Source of the DNA: Haemophilus parahaemolyticus
Lineage (GTDB): Bacteria; Pseudomonadota; Gammaproteobacteria; Enterobacterales; Pasteurellaceae
DNA: 21,821 nucleotides
Direction: 5' to 3'
NCBI RefSeq assembly: GCF_018373095.1
Contig: NZ_JAHAHT010000023.1
Coordinates: forward strand, 1 to 21,821
The notes below the pieces were generated by a model. That model saw nothing but the letters and a program-made list of their open reading frames with translations. It was not told where the DNA came from and ran no database searches. This document shows positions 6,963 through 13,952 of the stretch, piece after piece (the first letter of the stretch is position 1; each line of letters starts with the position of its first letter). Made by a program: the position numbers and the translations under genes.

Positions 6963-7089
6963 AGGAAGATTGAAGCAAAAACACCCCCTAAAGACCAACA
7001 AAAACCGTCGAATTATGCATATTTGGAAACGTAAACGCCTCATTAAAGAACGCCGAGAAGTGGCGTTTACCTTGATGAGAGAAGAATAA
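6952..7089 (+). CDS. Unrecognised 45-residue highly basic protein
   Basis: A short ORF of 45 codons plus TAA. Its ATG at 6952 overlaps the last 11 bases of mltF in another frame, and its stop lies one base before the next gene's ATG at 7091. A good Shine-Dalgarno sequence, AGGAGAA, lies about seven bases upstream, inside the last mltF codons. The product begins MKCKGRLKQKH and contains NRRIMHIWKRKRLIKERR. About 17 of 45 residues are Lys or Arg against four acidic. There is one cysteine (C3), no signal peptide and no hydrophobic helix. Without it, a 128-bp gap would separate two same-strand genes that otherwise sit tightly, so packing supports a real gene. I do not recognise the family. The charge suggests contact with RNA, the ribosome or DNA, but that is inference. 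Chance ORF is the alternative. Confidence 0.6.
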   Translation: MKCKGRLKQKHPLKTNKNRRIMHIWKRKRLIKERREVAFTLMREE

Positions 7090-7090
7090 A

Positions 7091-7684
7091 ATGCCCTCTT
7101 TCCAGAAACTCCTTATCATAGACAACCACGATTCTTTTACCTTTAATTTGGTGGATCTCCTCCGTCCGATTTGTCGTGAACTCAACATTCCAATACAGAT
7201 TATCTTTAGCGAGGAATTGGATTTGGATGAAGTGGAAAATTTTAGCCATATTCTGATTTCGCCAGGGCCTGATATCCCGAGAGCTTATCCAAATAATTTT
7301 GCGATGTTAGAGCGTTATTCTCAGCATAAATCTATTTTGGGTGTCTGTTTGGGGCATCAAACCATTGCAGAATTTTTTGGTGGGGAGCTATATAACCTTG
7401 GAGAAGTTCGGCACGGGCAACAACGCCCATTAAGCCAGCTTGAAGAGAATCCGCTGTTTGATGGTTTGCCTGAAAGTTTCAACATTGGGCTTTATCATTC
7501 ATGGGCAATTTCGCAAAATTCTCTTGAAAAAACACCGCTTGTTGCAACCTCAATTTGCGATCAAGCGGTGTTAATGGCGTTCAAACATGCGAATCTGCCA
7601 ATTTACGGGGTACAGTTTCACCCCGAATCTTTTATTACCGAATATGGTCGGGAAATGTTATCCAATTGGCTAATGAGCGAGTAG
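7091..7684 (+). CDS. pabA: Class I glutamine amidotransferase, PabA/TrpG type
   Basis: A 197-residue glutaminase subunit that supplies ammonia to a chorismate-using partner. It opens LLIIDNHDSFTFNL, the usual start of PabA and TrpG. The nucleophile elbow is GVCLGHQ with C86, and the partner residues are H177 and E179 in HPES. ISPGPDIP and HGQ (residues 108-110) are further glutaminase markers. It is probably aminodeoxychorismate synthase component II (folate) or anthranilate synthase component II (tryptophan). No pabB, trpE or trp gene lies in the window to decide, so the symbol is tentative. It starts one base after the 45-residue ORF, suggesting an operon with mltF. Its 3' end overlaps the convergent transporter by 15 bp. 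A perfect uptake signal lies at 7534-7542. Confidence 0.85.
   Translation: MPSFQKLLIIDNHDSFTFNLVDLLRPICRELNIPIQIIFSEELDLDEVENFSHILISPGPDIPRAYPNNFAMLERYSQHKSILGVCLGHQTIAEFFGGELYNLGEVRHGQQRPLSQLEENPLFDGLPESFNIGLYHSWAISQNSLEKTPLVATSICDQAVLMAFKHANLPIYGVQFHPESFITEYGREMLSNWLMSE
7534..7542 (-). repeat. DNA uptake signal sequence (Apl-type), perfect 9-mer
   Basis: ACCGCTTGT lies within the pabA-like gene, on the minus strand as ACAAGCGGT. A one-mismatch copy (TCAAGCGGT, 7561-7569) follows 18 bp later in the opposite orientation, so the two form an inverted pair. Confidence 0.85.
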
Positions 7685-8827
7685 GCTTGGAAATTTTTTT
7701 GGCACAAGGAAAAAGGCTGGAACAACAAAAATTGCCATCAAAATAAACATATAGCTTGGGTTATATTGATAGAGTAAGCCTGAAATAAAAGTAAAAACCG
7801 CAACAATGGCACAGTTCGATAAGCCAAAATAGAGCCCTTGCAGTTTAGCAATTTTCTCGACTTCTTGGCTTGAAATATAGCGAATCATTGCAAAGTGAGT
7901 CATTGCGAAACTGAATGAGTGTAAACATTGTTCAAAAATAAACAATGTTGGATCGGTAATGTTTGCCAGCAAAATCCAACGAGAAATGGTGACTGCTGCG
8001 GCAACCATCATCAAATAGTGGATTTTAACCTTGCCTAAAAAACGTTTAGCAAGAAAGAACATACAGATTTCCGCTACCACTGCAATACCCCAAAGCAGGC
8101 TGATCATCTCTGTTGAAATACCAAGCGATGACCAATAGAGCGTGCTGTAAGTGTAGTAGGCAGCGTGCGATCCTAAAATGAGCGAAACGGTTATTAGCAT
8201 TCGGCAAGCGGTTGGTTCTTTGAAAATTTCCCAAGAACTTGGCGAATTTATCGCAAGATGTTCGCTGTTTTGTTGTAACGTAATTGAAGGCTTGAATGAT
8301 TGCCCGAAAGCGAGCAATAACATAAACCCCATGAAAATAAAGAGCACTGATTCTGCGCCTAAAAAGCCAACAAGATAACCGCAACTCAGAGAGCCCACTA
8401 CAAAGGCGATTGAACCAAACAAGCGAGACTTACCATAATCTAATCCCACCTGTTGCTGCCAGATGGACGCGATACTGTCTGCGATTGGCATAGCCCCTGC
8501 ATTGAATATGTGAAACAGCATTAACAACGGGAAAAGCACCCAAATATTATCCGCAAAGAGGAAAATGAACGGAATTACAGCGAGATTCAGCCAAGTTAAA
8601 CCGCGAGCGGTTGGAATGAGATGATCGACATGTTTTACCCGTTGTGAGGCGAGTAAGCCCCCTAGAAATCGGAAAATATAACCCACAGAGGCGATTAAAC
8701 CGATCATTTCTGCACTGTATCCGTAATGTTTGAGCCAAACTGGTAGGAATGGAAGCATCACGCCATAAGCACAAAAAAAGCCGAAAAAGTTAAAAGATGC
8801 CCATTTAAATGGGGAAAGTGTGATCAT
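7670..8827 (-). CDS. MFS transporter, HcaT-like (3-phenylpropionate permease family)
   Basis: An inner-membrane major facilitator of 385 residues with about 12 hydrophobic segments. It is closest in pattern to E. coli HcaT (379 residues): YGVMLPFLPVWLKHYG near the N-terminus, IFRFLGGLLA, LDYGKSRLFGSIAFVVGS, LGSHAAYYTYSTLYW, and a LYQY then LVPKK C-terminus. HcaT was named as a phenylpropionate/proton symporter. No hca catabolic genes are present here, so the substrate is unknown. Its ATG overlaps the proC stop (ATGA), so it is the downstream gene of a proC operon. Its stop lies inside the end of the convergent pabA-like gene. The hydrophobic pattern and family call are clear; the substrate is not. 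Confidence 0.85.
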   Translation of the reverse strand: MITLSPFKWASFNFFGFFCAYGVMLPFLPVWLKHYGYSAEMIGLIASVGYIFRFLGGLLASQRVKHVDHLIPTARGLTWLNLAVIPFIFLFADNIWVLFPLLMLFHIFNAGAMPIADSIASIWQQQVGLDYGKSRLFGSIAFVVGSLSCGYLVGFLGAESVLFIFMGFMLLLAFGQSFKPSITLQQNSEHLAINSPSSWEIFKEPTACRMLITVSLILGSHAAYYTYSTLYWSSLGISTEMISLLWGIAVVAEICMFFLAKRFLGKVKIHYLMMVAAAVTISRWILLANITDPTLFIFEQCLHSFSFAMTHFAMIRYISSQEVEKIAKLQGLYFGLSNCAIVAVFTFISGLLYQYNPSYMFILMAIFVVPAFFLVPKKFPSLLAH

Positions 8828-9642
8828 AACAATTGCTCCATTTCGTTAGCTCGTGAAATAGCGGCTTGCATTGCTTGCTCAACAGTTTCTGCTAAACGTT
8901 GTTGCTCGAAAACTTCCAACGCTTTTGCAGTTGTACCACCTTTTGAAGTCACATTTTCACGTAGCTGTGAAAGTGGAATATCGGGATTGGCTTGCACTAA
9001 TTTCGCCGAGCCAAGAGCGGCTTGTTGTACTAAAAAGCGAGCATCTTCCGCAGAAAAACCCATTTTTTCCGCGGAGTGTTGTATCGCTTCCATAAAGCGG
9101 AAAAAGTAAGCGGGGCTTGAACCTGTAAGTGCGATAATCTGATTGATTTTATGCTCTTCATCTACCCAATGACATTGCCCAATGGCAGACATCAGCTTCT
9201 CCGCCAATTGACAAGCGGTCGGATTCACCGAGGATTTTGCAAATAAGCCCGTTAACCCTTCTCCAATTAACGCAGGCGTATTTGGCATAGTGCGAACGAT
9301 GTTTTTAGCGGTCGGTAAAAGCTGTTCAAGACGAGCGATAGAAATGCCAGCTGCCACCGAAATAACGATTTTTTGTGAGAAATCAATATCCGCAAATTCA
9401 GTGCAAACTTCCGCCATTATTTGTGGCTTCACAGCTAGGATGACAACCTCCGCCTGCTCAATCGCTTCACGATTGGTAAATTTTGTTGCAATTCCTACCG
9501 CTTGTAATTCATTGCGACGGGTTTGGTTGCTTTTGTTGCAAGCGATAATTTGGCTGGCAGGATAACCGCTTTTTAATAAGCCTTGAATGATTGCCCAAGC
9601 CATATTGCCTGTACCGATGAAAGTGAGTTTTTTATGTTGCAT
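8824..9642 (-). CDS. proC: Pyrroline-5-carboxylate reductase
   Basis: Catalyses the last step of proline synthesis, NAD(P)H-dependent reduction of 1-pyrroline-5-carboxylate, in the cytoplasm. The length of 272 residues is normal for ProC. The dinucleotide-binding motif GTGNMA is at 10-15. VILAVKPQ, MPNTPALIGEG and the C-terminal ENVTSKGGTTAKAL are ProC signatures, the last being part of the substrate site. The start is the ATG at 9642. The gene is followed by the HcaT-like transporter with an ATGA overlap. Two perfect uptake signals in opposite orientation lie inside the coding region (9211-9219 and 9497-9505). A TATACT on the minus strand (9675-9670) is a possible -10 box, but I see no convincing -35. 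Confidence 0.96.
   Translation of the reverse strand: MQHKKLTFIGTGNMAWAIIQGLLKSGYPASQIIACNKSNQTRRNELQAVGIATKFTNREAIEQAEVVILAVKPQIMAEVCTEFADIDFSQKIVISVAAGISIARLEQLLPTAKNIVRTMPNTPALIGEGLTGLFAKSSVNPTACQLAEKLMSAIGQCHWVDEEHKINQIIALTGSSPAYFFRFMEAIQHSAEKMGFSAEDARFLVQQAALGSAKLVQANPDIPLSQLRENVTSKGGTTAKALEVFEQQRLAETVEQAMQAAISRANEMEQLL
9211..9219 (+). repeat. DNA uptake signal sequence (Apl-type), perfect 9-mer
   Basis: ACAAGCGGT inside proC, followed by CGG. Its orientation is opposite to that of the copy at 9497. Confidence 0.85.
9497..9505 (-). repeat. DNA uptake signal sequence (Apl-type), perfect 9-mer
   Basis: ACCGCTTGT inside proC; it reads as ACAAGCGGT on the minus strand. Confidence 0.85.
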
Positions 9643-9703
9643 TTTAGTGTCTCTTATTAGTCTCTCTCTAGTATAGAAAAAGGTACCTGATTATTACGTC
9701 TAC

Positions 9704-10375
9704 CTATTTTAGCTGTAATAGGCTAAACAATTCTCTCTTTTCGTCATTGTCCAAAACCCGATACTCCCCTGCGTTTAACCTCTCCAATTTAAACTGCCCT
9801 AATCCTACACGAATTAAGCGTAATGTGGGGAATCCTACGTGAGCGGTCATTCGGCGGACTTGACGATTTTTGCCTTCGCTGATTTTTAGCTCTAGCCACG
9901 CGGTCGGAATATTTTTCCGTTCACGGATTTTCGGGGCGGTTGCCCACTTAAAATTTGGGGCGTTAATTAGCTTGGCTTTTGCAGGTTTTGTTAGCCCATC
10001 TTTTAGTTCTATGCCTTGTTGCAGTTGGCGGATTGCCTCTTCGGTTGGAATGTTGTCTACCTGTACCCAGTAGGTTTTCTCTTTCTCAAATTTAGGATGA
10101 GCCAAACGGTGCTGAATTTCACCGTAATTCGTGAGTAAGAGTAAGCCTTCACTATCGCGATCTAAACGACCAACGGGGTAAACGTTCGGAATATCAATAA
10201 AATCCTTCAATGTTTGTCGTCCTTGTTCGTCGGTAAATTGGCAAAGCACATCATAAGGTTTATTGAAAAGTATCACGACGGTTTCATCAAAACTTGGTGA
10301 GGGAACAAGCGGTCGTTTTTTGGCTTTTGTTTGTAAAGAGGGGTTGTGGTTAAATAGCTTTCTTTTAAACATCAT
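9704..10375 (-). CDS. rluE: 23S rRNA pseudouridine(2457) synthase RluE
   Basis: A 223-residue member of the RsuA/RluB/E/F family, matching E. coli RluE (217 residues), which isomerises U2457 of 23S rRNA. The catalytic motif GRLDRDSEGLLLLTN begins at residue 69, with D72 as the catalytic aspartate. VILFNKPYDVLCQFTDEQGR and KNRQVRRMTAHVGFPTLRLI are diagnostic of RluE. The N-terminal 30 residues are basic and lack the S4 domain, which is normal for RluE. The ATG at 10375 overlaps the fxsA stop by three bases; a second ATG follows at once (10372), so the start is uncertain by one codon. A perfect uptake signal lies at 10305. Confidence 0.94.
   Translation of the reverse strand: MMFKRKLFNHNPSLQTKAKKRPLVPSPSFDETVVILFNKPYDVLCQFTDEQGRQTLKDFIDIPNVYPVGRLDRDSEGLLLLTNYGEIQHRLAHPKFEKEKTYWVQVDNIPTEEAIRQLQQGIELKDGLTKPAKAKLINAPNFKWATAPKIRERKNIPTAWLELKISEGKNRQVRRMTAHVGFPTLRLIRVGLGQFKLERLNAGEYRVLDNDEKRELFSLLQLK
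10305..10313 (+). repeat. DNA uptake signal sequence (Apl-type), perfect 9-mer
   Basis: ACAAGCGGT in the 5' part of rluE, followed by CGTTTTTTGG, a T-rich 3' flank as is common for extended uptake signals. Confidence 0.85.
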
Positions 10376-10842
10376 TTAACCCACTTATCTGGATCTTGCT
10401 GACGCTCAAATTCAGCATCAAACACGGTGTTCTCTTTCGCTCGGTAAGCGGTCTGATTTGCGCTGAAATTGACAAATTGGAAGCGTTTTTTCAACATATT
10501 CAAGCCCCATAATTTAATCAGTTTACGCGTAAACGGCAGAATGCATAAAATGGCTAAGATATCGCTAATAAAGCCAGGAATAATGAGCAAAATACCTGCA
10601 ATAATAAAGAGTACGGAGTTGATTACCGCATCAGCTGGGAGTTTGCCTTGAGCTAAGTCTTGGCGGATTGAAAGTATTGTGTATAGACCACGTAGTTTCA
10701 CTAGCCAAACGCCGAGCACAGAAATGGCGATTAACAAGAAAAGAGTGGGGAAAACACCGAGCACAGCACTCACGCTGACTAAAAGTGAGAGCTCGCAATA
10801 GATATAAAGAATCAAAGCAAAAAAGATGATAAGTAATGGCAT
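10372..10842 (-). CDS. fxsA: FxsA family inner-membrane protein
   Basis: A 156-residue membrane protein of the FxsA family. In E. coli (158 residues), overexpression relieves F-plasmid exclusion of phage T7; the normal cellular role is unknown. It starts MPLLIIFFALILYIYCEL at the ATG at 10842, behind AAGGAAG. The frame is open further upstream to 10914 but those 24 residues are not family-like. Hydrophobic segments cover roughly residues 3-20, 25-45 and 75-105, including the IIAGILLIIPGFISDILAIL block. The C-terminal third is cytoplasmic and ends DPDKWVK. Its stop overlaps the rluE start, so the two form a minus-strand pair, divergent from tusA with an 82-bp gap between them. Confidence 0.92.
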   Translation of the reverse strand: MPLLIIFFALILYIYCELSLLVSVSAVLGVFPTLFLLIAISVLGVWLVKLRGLYTILSIRQDLAQGKLPADAVINSVLFIIAGILLIIPGFISDILAILCILPFTRKLIKLWGLNMLKKRFQFVNFSANQTAYRAKENTVFDAEFERQQDPDKWVK

Positions 10843-10924
10843 AGGCTTCCTTATTTTTGCGTGAAGGTGGAAAATAGTGTATTTTAATCGCCTTATATTA
10901 TTTAGTCGATACAAAAGGTCTAAT

Positions 10925-11170
10925 ATGACAGAATTAACCGCAGATCAAACCTTAGATACGCTAGGTTTGCGTTGCCCAGAACCTGTAATGCTTACTCGCA
11001 AAACTGTACGTCATATGAACGAGGGCGAAATTTTACACATTATTGCAGACGACCCCGCCACCACGCGTGATATTCCGAGTTTCTGCGAATTTATGGAGCA
11101 TCAGCTGCTGAAAAGCGAAACTGAAACCGCTCCTTACCATTACTGGTTGAAAAAAGGCTTAGCAAAATAA
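10925..11170 (+). CDS. tusA: Sulfurtransferase TusA
   Basis: An 81-residue cytoplasmic sulfur carrier, the same length as E. coli TusA. It accepts persulfide sulfur from IscS and passes it along the Tus relay for 2-thiouridine synthesis in tRNA. The active cysteine is C17 in LGLRCPEPVM. IADDPATTRDIPSFCEFM is the other family hallmark. The ATG at 10925 is chosen over an upstream in-frame start because it gives the family length and is preceded by AAAGG. ytjB follows after nine bases, so they are probably cotranscribed. The promoter must lie in the 82-bp divergent gap with fxsA; no boxes stand out. Confidence 0.96.
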   Translation: MTELTADQTLDTLGLRCPEPVMLTRKTVRHMNEGEILHIIADDPATTRDIPSFCEFMEHQLLKSETETAPYHYWLKKGLAK

Positions 11171-11179
11171 GGCTTAATT

Positions 11180-11827
11180 ATGTATTTTTCTCGCGAAAAA
11201 TTAACCAAAACGCTGGTGTTTATTTTCACGCTTGCCTTTTGTGTAGCAACTATTAGTGTGATTTTAAATGGAGTGAATCAATTTAAGGTGGGATCGCAAT
11301 TGGCAAGCATTAGCCAAGTTTCTAACCTTGCCCACGTATTAGTGCGACAGCAAGCAAACTTGTTTTCATTGATGTTGATGAAAAATACCAAAACCGATGA
11401 GTTGGTTGAGGCTTTGGATAGTTTCTCAAAAGAAGAGTTTGTTTTAGATGCGAACCTTTATTCTGCCTCGGGGGAATTGCTTGCTCAGAGTCAGCATTCG
11501 ATAGCATTGAAAGAACGCATTGAGCAAAAAAATACCCAACAAATTGTGGAACCAATTTTTGCTAAACAAGCACTAGTTGGCTTTTTACGAGTAACTTTTG
11601 ATGCTCAATATGAAGATAGCACGCAGGTTAAAGTGAATAAATTATTCCAACAACTTTATGGCGAACTGATTATTTTAGTGCTGACTGGCGTGCTGTTTTC
11701 TGCCACGATTTTTTACTACTTACGCCGAAAAATCCCACATGTGAGAACCGTTCGTAAGCCCGAGGCAACTAACTTAAAATCGCAAGCACAACGCTTTCAT
11801 TCTAAAAGGCGGAATTTTAGGAAATAA
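11180..11827 (+). CDS. ytjB: AhpA/YtjB (Smp) family membrane protein
   Basis: A 215-residue inner-membrane protein of unknown function, matching E. coli YtjB/Smp (214 residues). Residues 10-31 form a first membrane helix and 162-180 a second. The roughly 130 residues between them are probably periplasmic and contain LDANLYSASGELLAQS and QQIVEPIFAKQALVGFLRVTFD, the best-conserved family blocks. The C-terminal 35 residues are strongly basic and cytoplasmic. The Actinobacillus relative AhpA was described as raising haemolysin expression in E. coli; this is recalled from the literature and is not shown here. It lies 9 bp after tusA and is followed by the infA promoter. Confidence 0.85.
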   Translation: MYFSREKLTKTLVFIFTLAFCVATISVILNGVNQFKVGSQLASISQVSNLAHVLVRQQANLFSLMLMKNTKTDELVEALDSFSKEEFVLDANLYSASGELLAQSQHSIALKERIEQKNTQQIVEPIFAKQALVGFLRVTFDAQYEDSTQVKVNKLFQQLYGELIILVLTGVLFSATIFYYLRRKIPHVRTVRKPEATNLKSQAQRFHSKRRNFRK

Positions 11828-11855
11828 TTGTATTTTAAGCCTATCAGGGTATAAT
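11828..11855 (+). promoter_or_regulatory. Sigma-70 promoter of infA
   Basis: TTGTAT (11828-11833) and a perfect TATAAT (11850-11855) are separated by 16 bp. Transcription would start near 11862, about 40 bp before the infA ATG. The -10 box is strong and the -35 matches four of six. Confidence 0.65.
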
Positions 11856-11900
11856 ATGCACCGTTTTATTTAAATTAAGCACATTCAAAAAGAGGAAGCA

Positions 11901-12119
11901 ATGGCTAAAGAAGATTGCATTGAAATGCAAGGTACGATTTTAGAAACCTTACCAAATACAATGTTCCGTGTAGAATTAGAAAATGGTCACATTGTGACAG
12001 CGCATATCTCTGGTAAAATGCGTAAAAACTACATCCGTATTTTAACTGGCGATAAAGTTACCGTTGAAATGACTCCATACGATTTAAGCAAAGCACGCAT
12101 TATCTTCCGTGCACGCTAA
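11901..12119 (+). CDS. infA: Translation initiation factor IF-1
   Basis: A 72-residue OB-fold protein that binds the ribosomal A site during initiation. The length and sequence are those of bacterial IF-1: MAKEDCIEMQGTI at the start, LPNTMFRVELENGH, GKMRKNYIRILTGDKV, and the C-terminal YDLSKARIIFRAR. The ribosome site is AGAGGAAG, six bases before the ATG at 11901. It has its own promoter with a perfect TATAAT. An uptake-signal-bearing inverted repeat follows before metR. Confidence 0.98.
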   Translation: MAKEDCIEMQGTILETLPNTMFRVELENGHIVTAHISGKMRKNYIRILTGDKVTVEMTPYDLSKARIIFRAR

Positions 12120-12150
12120 GCACAAATTGGTGTTTTAGCCTGTTTTGAAA

Positions 12151-12199
12151 GGGCGAGCAAGCGGTAAATTTTCTAAGAAAATTTGCAAATCACTCGCCC
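12151..12199. terminator. Large stem-loop carrying an uptake signal between infA and metR
   Basis: Outer arms GGGCGAG (12151-12157) and CTCGCCC (12193-12199) are perfectly complementary. An inner perfect 8-bp hairpin, AAATTTTC TAA GAAAATTT, lies at 12166-12184. GCAAGCGGT (12157-12165, one mismatch to the uptake signal) joins the outer arm to the inner hairpin. No T-run follows, so it is an atypical terminator. It lies 31 bp after infA and ends 31 bp before metR. Confidence 0.5.
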
Positions 12200-12230
12200 A
12201 TTCCTTTATTCTCTCTTCAAAATTCCTGCT

Positions 12231-13157
12231 ATGAAACCGATTTTTCTTGAACTTCGTCATTTAAAAACCTTACTTGCCTTAAAAGAGAGTGGTAGTGTTT
12301 CCTTAGCAGCGAAGCGAATTCACCTTACACAATCCGCTCTTTCACACCAAATCAAACTGCTTGAAGATCAATATGAACTCACGCTTTTTGAACGTAAAAC
12401 CACGCCGTTGCGTTTTACTCCCGCAGGTGAACGTTTAGTGAAACTGGCTCATGAAATTTTGCCGAAAGTAGTAGAAGCAGAATTAGATTTGGCTCGCGTA
12501 AAACAGGGCGAAGTGGGGGAATTGCGCATTTCTGTAGAATGCCATACCTGTTTCGACTGGCTAATGCCTGCGATGGATTCTTTTCGTCAAAACTGGCCAC
12601 TTGTTGAGTTGGATATTGTGTCTGGTTTCCATACCGATCCTGTTGGGTTACTGCTTACTCATCGATCTGACTGGGCGGTGGTTTCCGAAGCAGAAGAAAC
12701 GGAAGGGATTGTTTATCATCCGCTCTTTTCCTATGAAATGGTCGGCATCTGTGCCAAAGATCACCCGCTCGCCAATAAAGAAGTTTGGGAGGCAGAAGAT
12801 TTTGCCGATGAAACTTGGATTACCTACCCAGTGCCAGACGATATGTTGGATTTATTGCGAAAAGTGCTTCGTCCTGCAGGTATTGTACCGAAACGTCGCA
12901 CCAGTGAATTAACTATTGCGATTATTCAGCTCGTTGCGAGTAAGCGCGGTATTGCAACCCTGCCATATTGGGCAGTAAAACCATATTTAGATCGCGGTTA
13001 TGTGGTTTCACGCAAAATCACTCAACAAGGCCTTCATAGCAACTTATACGGTGCGTTTCGTGAAACCGACCAACATTTTGCCTACCTAAACGATTTCCAC
13101 AATACGGTAAAATCGCAAAGTTTTGCGACCTTACCAGGTTTGATTGTATTAACTTAA
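12231..13157 (+). CDS. metR: LysR-type transcriptional regulator MetR
   Basis: A 308-residue LysR-family activator of methionine synthesis genes (metE and metH in enterics), with homocysteine as the known coactivator. It starts MKPIFLELRHLKTLLALKESG at the ATG at 12231; an upstream in-frame TTG (12183) falls inside the hairpin and is rejected. The helix-turn-helix is at about 21-42, with LTQSALSHQIKLLE. The effector domain has the MetR-specific block ISVECHTCFDWLMPAMDSF, later HPLFSYEMVGICAKDHPLA, and VASKRGIATLPYW. No methionine biosynthetic gene is adjacent, and rpiA follows on the same strand after 133 bp. MetR rather than another LysR protein is well supported by the ECHTC..WL..A block. 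Confidence 0.92.
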   Translation: MKPIFLELRHLKTLLALKESGSVSLAAKRIHLTQSALSHQIKLLEDQYELTLFERKTTPLRFTPAGERLVKLAHEILPKVVEAELDLARVKQGEVGELRISVECHTCFDWLMPAMDSFRQNWPLVELDIVSGFHTDPVGLLLTHRSDWAVVSEAEETEGIVYHPLFSYEMVGICAKDHPLANKEVWEAEDFADETWITYPVPDDMLDLLRKVLRPAGIVPKRRTSELTIAIIQLVASKRGIATLPYWAVKPYLDRGYVVSRKITQQGLHSNLYGAFRETDQHFAYLNDFHNTVKSQSFATLPGLIVLT

Positions 13158-13189
13158 TCAAAAGTTTTTATAAAACTCTTCTGTAATTA

Positions 13190-13225
13190 AATTTTTCAAA
13201 TGACTTATGAAAAATTACCGCTTGA
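13190..13225. repeat. A/T-rich inverted repeat joined to a reverse uptake-signal core
   Basis: AATTTTTCA (13190-13198) and TGAAAAATT (13208-13216) are perfectly complementary around a 9-nt loop. ACCGCTTGA (13217-13225), one mismatch from the reverse uptake signal, follows directly. The order is the mirror image of the module between infA and metR. It may serve as a metR terminator. Confidence 0.5.
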
Positions 13226-13250
13226 TTTAGCTTACTCTTTGGCACACAAT
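13222..13250 (+). promoter_or_regulatory. Possible sigma-70 promoter of rpiA
   Basis: TTGATT (13222-13227) is 17 bp before CACAAT (13245-13250); each matches the consensus at four of six positions. The position, about 40 bp before the rpiA ATG, is suitable. The -35 overlaps the end of a reverse uptake-signal core, so chance is possible. Confidence 0.35.
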
Positions 13251-13290
13251 GAGACCAATTTTTATCTTTAAAGCAATAATAGGAAACATA

Positions 13291-13950
13291 ATGAACCAAC
13301 AAGAAATGAAGAAAATTGCAGCGAAAGCAGCACTAAAATTTGTGACACCAGATACCATCGTTGGCGTGGGTAGCGGTTCAACCGTGAATTGCTTTATTGA
13401 CGAATTAGCTTCAATGAAAGATGAAATTAAAGGTGCAGTAGCGGCATCTAAAGCTTCAGAAGAGCGTTTACGTGCGTTGGGCATTGAGGTGTTTAGTGCT
13501 AATGACGTTGTGGAATTAGATGTGTATATCGATGGTGCAGATGAAATTACCCCGCAAGGTGCAATGATCAAAGGCGGCGGGGCAGCATTAACCCGTGAAA
13601 AAATTGTGAGTTCTTTGGCGAAAAAATTTATTTGTATCGTTGATAGCTCAAAACAAGTCGATGTGCTTGGTTCAACTTTCCCATTGCCAGTGGAAGTGAT
13701 TCCGATGGCTCGTTCTTATGTGGCTCGTCAGTTAGTTGCACTTGGTGGTTCTCCTGAATGGCGTGAAGGCGTGGTAACAGATAACGGCAATGTGATTTTA
13801 GATGTACATCACTTTAAAATTCTTGAACCGCTGAAAATGGAACACACCATCAACAATATCGCAGGTGTGGTCACCAACGGTATTTTTGCACAACGTTTCG
13901 CGAACATTACGATTGTTGGCACGCCTGAAGGGGCAAAAATTATTGAATAA
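13291..13950 (+). CDS. rpiA: Ribose-5-phosphate isomerase A
   Basis: Interconverts ribulose-5-phosphate and ribose-5-phosphate in the pentose phosphate pathway. The length of 219 residues equals that of E. coli RpiA. Motifs are GVGSGSTV (25-32, phosphate loop), DGADE (81-85, with D81 and D84), KGGG (94-97) and the catalytic glutamate E103 in LTREKIV. The start is the ATG at 13291 behind AGGAA. A strong terminator lies directly after the gene, and serA follows. The rpiA-serA neighbourhood is also found in E. coli, so this is conserved gene order. Confidence 0.97.
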   Translation: MNQQEMKKIAAKAALKFVTPDTIVGVGSGSTVNCFIDELASMKDEIKGAVAASKASEERLRALGIEVFSANDVVELDVYIDGADEITPQGAMIKGGGAALTREKIVSSLAKKFICIVDSSKQVDVLGSTFPLPVEVIPMARSYVARQLVALGGSPEWREGVVTDNGNVILDVHHFKILEPLKMEHTINNIAGVVTNGIFAQRFANITIVGTPEGAKIIE

Positions 13951-13952
13951 GG

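Noticed and set aside
10372..10842. fxsA as part of a phage-defence or exclusion system
   Set aside because: FxsA relieves F-plasmid exclusion of T7 only on overexpression and is a common chromosomal gene; its neighbours are rluE and tusA, with no defence genes nearby.
12183..12230. Upstream TTG start for metR
   Set aside because: It lies in the uptake-signal stem-loop and adds a non-family leader; ATG 12231 gives the MetR N-terminus.
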